DNA of 64,000 nucleotides, taken from positions 5,918,455-5,982,454 of the forward strand of contig NZ_PJMS01000001.1 of NCBI RefSeq assembly GCF_002846555.1, given 5' to 3'. Shown piece by piece: positions 60,893-64,000 of the stretch. Position 1 is the stretch's first letter. Each line of letters opens with the position of its first letter. Below the pieces are notes generated by a model. It searched no databases. It had not been told where the DNA came from and saw nothing but the letters and a program-made list of their open reading frames with translations. The translations under genes and the position numbers were made by a program. Source of the stretch: Aquimarina sp. MAR_2010_214 (lineage in GTDB: Bacteria; Bacteroidota; Bacteroidia; Flavobacteriales; Flavobacteriaceae).

Positions 60893-61525
60893 TTATATCA
60901 TTACAGTACCGTTAAACATTGGGTGATTTTTTTCTAACGCACCTACTGAGGAATAAATATGCAAGGGTATTGCTATTAATGGTTTTTCAGTATCCGTTTC
61001 AAAATGATGTGGGCACATTGGTTCTAATATACATACCGAACCCGGTTCTAAATCTGTTACTATATTTCTGTTTTCTATTCCCACAATACTTTTTCCTACC
61101 CCTTCTACGATTAGAACAACCCGAAAGGTTGAATGAATATGATGCTCTTGTTCTTTGCTAAAAGGAGGCATCTTAAGGTATTGTAATGTAGGGTCTCCTA
61201 ACCTTATAGGAGGAAACAATTGTTTCGTAGAACATCCATTAACATAAGGTAGCGTAGTAACTCCTTCTAAAGAAAAACTAGCATTAGGGTGCATATACCC
61301 TCTGATTACAGTTGCTAAATATTTTGAATTTATTGTACAAGGTCCTTTCTGTACTTTTACCTCTTTTAACTCACTATCAAAATAATAAACACAATCTCCC
61401 TTTTCTACTTTTATTTTTTGCAACCCTATATAGGAAGTAAAAAAATAAAGCTGATTTAGATCACTCTCAAATATTTCTTGATTTTTTACATGAAAATAAT
61501 GTGCTCCAAATATTTCGTTCGTCAT
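60893..61525 (-). CDS. Cupin-domain protein
   Basis: A 210-residue protein. The C-terminal half is a cupin: EQEHHIHSTFRVVLIVEGVG (HxH-like metal motif at EHHIHS) followed by DLEPGSVCILEPMCPHHFET, where the second motif supplies a His. The N-terminal half (VEKGDCVYYFDSELKEVKVQ, NSKYLATVIRGYMHPN) resembles another beta-sandwich, so it may be bicupin. Role unknown: metal-dependent enzyme or ligand sensor. It heads the operon and is divergent from the spermidine-synthase-like gene across 310 bp. Confidence 0.75.
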   Translation of the reverse strand: MTNEIFGAHYFHVKNQEIFESDLNQLYFFTSYIGLQKIKVEKGDCVYYFDSELKEVKVQKGPCTINSKYLATVIRGYMHPNASFSLEGVTTLPYVNGCSTKQLFPPIRLGDPTLQYLKMPPFSKEQEHHIHSTFRVVLIVEGVGKSIVGIENRNIVTDLEPGSVCILEPMCPHHFETDTEKPLIAIPLHIYSSVGALEKNHPMFNGTVMI

Positions 61526-61835
61526 AGTTTTAAATAAACATAATGTTATTAGGATTAATTCTTTGAGTTTTGATTCGAAACTAAAAAAGTAAGTTTGAAT
61601 TAAAATACTTCTCGCTGACCTAACCGATTCCTAGATAATTAATCTATGGGAATTATATATAAGATATAAGTTCAAAACTAAACATTTAATTAAATTACTA
61701 CTATATTATATGCTAAATTTTGTATTCTTTATACTTTAGATAAGTTAATCATAGTAGTCTACTTTCTTTCATTTTTTTCTATGTAATTTTGAAACGACTA
61801 TAAGAGCACGATTGTAAATCCTAATAATACATAAA
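61526..61835. other. 310-bp divergent promoter region
   Basis: On the plus strand TAATTTTG (61784-61791) matches the TAnnTTTG -7 box and lies 45 bp before the TTG start of the spermidine-synthase-like gene. The minus-strand promoter of the cupin operon must also be here, but I cannot locate it with confidence. No coding frame of note. Confidence 0.4.
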
Positions 61836-63376
61836 TTGTCACAAAAAAAGTCTAGAATCCTTAAACTAGCACTATTTGCTACAGGACTGTCTGGGATTGT
61901 TGCAGAATATATCCTATCAACCTTAGCTACTTATTTCCTTGGAGATTCTGTGTTTCAATGGACGATGATACTTTCGATCATGTTATTTTCTATGGGAGTA
62001 GGAAGTAGATTGAGTACATTTTTTACCACTAAAATTTTAGAAAAATTCCTAATTGCAGAACTTTTATTATCATTACTCACTTCTACAGCTGCTCTCACTA
62101 CTTATTTCTTAATGGGAATGACAGAAAACATAGGAGTGGTTATATATAGTTTTAGTATTGCTATTGGATTATTAATTGGTGTGGAGATTCCATTAGTAAC
62201 TCGTATCAATGAAGAAAATGAAGAATTAAGAACCAATATTGCCGGTGTAATGGAGAATGATTACTATGGTAGCCTTATTGGTGGGTTATTTTTTGTCTTT
62301 GTAGGACTCCCTTTTTTGGGTTAACTCATACTCCTTTTATCCTTGGAGGAATTAATTTCCTAGTAGCGATTGCTCTTTTTGTAAGACTCAACAAATATGT
62401 GGATACCTCTTACAAATTATCCTTTAACATTGCAATTCCTGTTATATTATGTACCATTTTGTTTTTAAGTTATAACGCAGATGAAATCGTATTGTACGGT
62501 GAACAAGAAAGATATAACGACAAGGTAGTATTCTCTAAACAAACACGTTATCAAAAAATAACAATTACGCAATGGAAAGAACATTATTGGTTATATTTAA
62601 ACTCAAGCAAACAACTTTGTACTTTTGATGAATTTTTATATCATGAACCTTTAGTACATCCGGTAATGAAACTTACTAAAGACCCTCGTAACGTGTTAAT
62701 TCTTGGAGCTGGAGATGGTTGTGCTATCAGAGAAGTCTTAAAATATAAAAACGTACAACAAATCACACTAGTCGATATTGATCCTGAAATGACAAAAATT
62801 GGAAAATCCAATGAGATTTTCACAACGATGAATGATAGTGCATATTATGATCCCAAAGTAAAGGTAATTAATCAAGATGCATTTCAGTTTTTAGAAAATA
62901 CTTCTGCATTCTACGATGTCATGATTCTGGATTTCCCAGACCCTAAAAGCATTGATCTAAACAGGGTATACACCAAGGAATTTTATCGGCTTTGCCATCG
63001 TAGATTAAGACCTTTTGGGCATATTATTACACAAGCTGTTAGTCCTTATTATACTACTAAGGCATTTCGATCTATCGAAAAAACAATAGGTGATTCAGGT
63101 TTTAATGCACTTCCAATTCGTAATCATGTGTATTCATTTGGAGAATGGGGCTGGGTAATTGGATCTAAACACGAAAGTAAAAGCAAACTCAAAGAACGGC
63201 TTTTGGATATGACCTTTGATGATATAGAGGTAGAATGGATCACCAATGAATCCATGAACTTGATGACCTCTTTTGGCAAAGATTTAATCAAAATAGATAG
63301 CGTAGAGGTAAATACGGTTCGCAATCCTGTACTCTATAAATATTATTTAGATGGCACATGGGCTAAATTTTTATAG
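61836..63376 (+). pseudogene. Membrane spermidine/spermine-synthase-like gene, split by a -1 shift
   Basis: The first frame (61836-62324, TTG start) encodes about 162 residues with several membrane helices (KLALFATGLSGIVAEYILST, FQWTMILSIMLFSMGVGSRL, SIAIGLLIGVEIPLVTRI) and ends at TAA just after GLPFLG. The next frame, one base back, continues at once (LTHTPFILGGINFLVAIALF) through 62399-63376 into the soluble domain: NVLILGAGDGCAIREVLKYK (SAM-type site), TLVDIDPEMTKIG, MILDFPDPKSIDLNRVYTKE. The shift point is T-TTT-TTG at 62312-62318. Either one T was lost, or a programmed -1 shift makes the 513-residue protein. Aminopropyl transfer is only inferred from the family. Confidence 0.75.
62312..62318 (+). 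promoter_or_regulatory. T-TTT-TTG heptamer, possible -1 slippery site
   Basis: The heptamer has the X-XXY-YYZ form in the zero frame (CCT TTT TTG). A one-base slip back gives GGG TTA ACT CAT, the frame that encodes the rest of the protein; without slip, translation stops at 62322-62324. A lost base in a poly-T run explains the same facts. Confidence 0.35.
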
Positions 63377-63385
63377 GAGACATTC

Positions 63386-64000
63386 ATGGATAGACGTCAA
63401 TTTTTATATCTTAGTGGAGGACTGATCACTATCGCATCTTGCAAAAAATCAGATAGAGAGGTCAAATCCAGACCTAATTTCCCTATCCATATTGATTCAA
63501 ACAGTGCTACAGGGCATCTCGTTAAATCTGCAGTTCAGTTACCAGTTACTACAACATTAACCACAGAAACACTAGTTGTAGGAGGAGGAATATCAGGAAT
63601 GGCTGCGGCCTGTTCTTTATCATCAAATGATTTTATAGTTTGTGAATTAAACTCAAGCTTAGGAGGCACATCTAGTGCTTTATCTATTAATAATGTATTT
63701 TATTCTCAAGGAGCGCATTACGAACATACCTATTTACATAATTATGGATATGAAGGTTTAGAATTATTAAAAAAATTAGATGTTATAAAATTCAATTCAT
63801 ATACTAATTTATGGAATTTTGTAGACCAACAGCATCTTGTTCCTTCTCATCAGGAAGAAGCTTGTTATGTTCACGGAGAAATGAAATCTTCAGTTTTATT
63901 AAATTCTGAACTTCGCAAAAACTTTTTTGACTTGATACGAAGTTTTAGAGGCAAACTTCCATTACCAAGTACCCTAATATCTTCAGAACTCCATTATCTT
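63386..64000 (+). CDS. FAD/NAD(P)-binding oxidoreductase, N-terminal part (continues outside)
   Basis: From ATG 63386 (AGGAGA 5 bp upstream) 205 codons are open to the window edge. It starts MDRRQFLYLSGGLITIASCK, an export or lipoprotein-like signal (ASC), and has the FAD-binding ETLVVGGGISGMAAACSLSS (GxGxxG) with CELNSSLGGTSSA, as in flavin amine oxidase/phytoene desaturase-type enzymes. It lies 9 bp after the spermidine-synthase-like gene, which points to one operon and perhaps to oxidation of a polyamine-like product; that link is inference. Confidence 0.8.
   Translation, partial: MDRRQFLYLSGGLITIASCKKSDREVKSRPNFPIHIDSNSATGHLVKSAVQLPVTTTLTTETLVVGGGISGMAAACSLSSNDFIVCELNSSLGGTSSALSINNVFYSQGAHYEHTYLHNYGYEGLELLKKLDVIKFNSYTNLWNFVDQQHLVPSHQEEACYVHGEMKSSVLLNSELRKNFFDLIRSFRGKLPLPSTLISSELHYL

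Noticed and set aside
1..64000. CRISPR arrays, rRNA genes, intact tRNA genes or prophage modules
   Set aside because: No regularly spaced direct repeats, rRNA motifs, foldable cloverleaf or phage structural genes were seen on either strand.

Overview
The window is AT-rich chromosomal DNA from a member of the Bacteroidota, most probably a marine Flavobacteriaceae of the Aquimarina type. The signs are: TAnnTTTG-type -7 promoter boxes, A-rich leaders instead of strong Shine-Dalgarno sites, many short lipoproteins, a Bacteroidota-type T6SS tube protein (TssD), a CusA-TolC fusion, a sigma/FecR/TonB-receptor triad, TPR-type histidine kinases and many intergenic palindromes. The genus is inferred from overall style, not from a marker gene.

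Left part (1-10.1 kb): an accessory patchwork. It holds a cut-off membrane protein, a VOC lipoprotein, an AraC regulator, a SMI1/KNR4 protein, and a toxin-like pair. The pair is a TssD tube domain fused to a C-terminal metzincin protease (3673-5568), followed directly by a lipoprotein that may be its immunity protein. An IS1595-family element (5671-6723, 8-bp target duplication) sits just upstream and has clipped a GNAT gene that is also frameshifted. Next come an NTF2-like secreted protein and an AbiEi/AbiEii pair with a palindromic operator.

Central part (10.2-34.3 kb): a large cobalamin locus, nearly all on the minus strand. In order of transcription: CobW-like GTPase, PduO-type adenosyltransferase, CobI, a CobJ-CobH fusion, BluB, (mobile mystery proteins A/B), CobL, (lipoprotein, epimerase, GT2), a CbiG-CobM fusion, CobK, CbiD, Ni/Co transporter, TrmL, (HPt protein and, on the plus strand, a receiver-glycosyltransferase fusion), a ChlI/D-like chelatase subunit, CbiA/CobB and CobN. 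It mixes signature genes of the early-cobalt route (CbiD, CbiG) with the CobN-type chelatase. Corrin ring methylation, contraction, amidation and adenosylation are covered. Sirohydrochlorin formation and nucleotide-loop assembly must lie elsewhere.

34.3-47.7 kb: a carbonic anhydrase / USP / SulP module, TetR and ECF sigma regulators (the latter behind a probable 130-bp MITE), and a phosphorelay block of one response regulator and two tandem TPR histidine kinases whose 3' halves are almost identical. A 51-residue lipoprotein precedes the kinases. The gene-poor stretch 44.8-47.1 kb contains a compact promoter-peptide-terminator unit.

48-58 kb: a sigma/FecR/TonB-receptor triad on the plus strand converges with a heavy-metal efflux operon (small His/Glu-rich protein, CusA-TolC fusion, CusB-like adaptor) on the minus strand.

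58.2-64 kb: a degenerate tRNA-Met-like sequence; then a cupin / unknown / asparagine-synthetase-like PP-loop operon whose last gene is split by a second, inverted copy of the same IS1595 element (clean TTTATCTT duplication). Divergently placed are a membrane spermidine-synthase-like gene, split by a -1 shift at a T-TTT-TTG heptamer, and the start of an FAD oxidoreductase.
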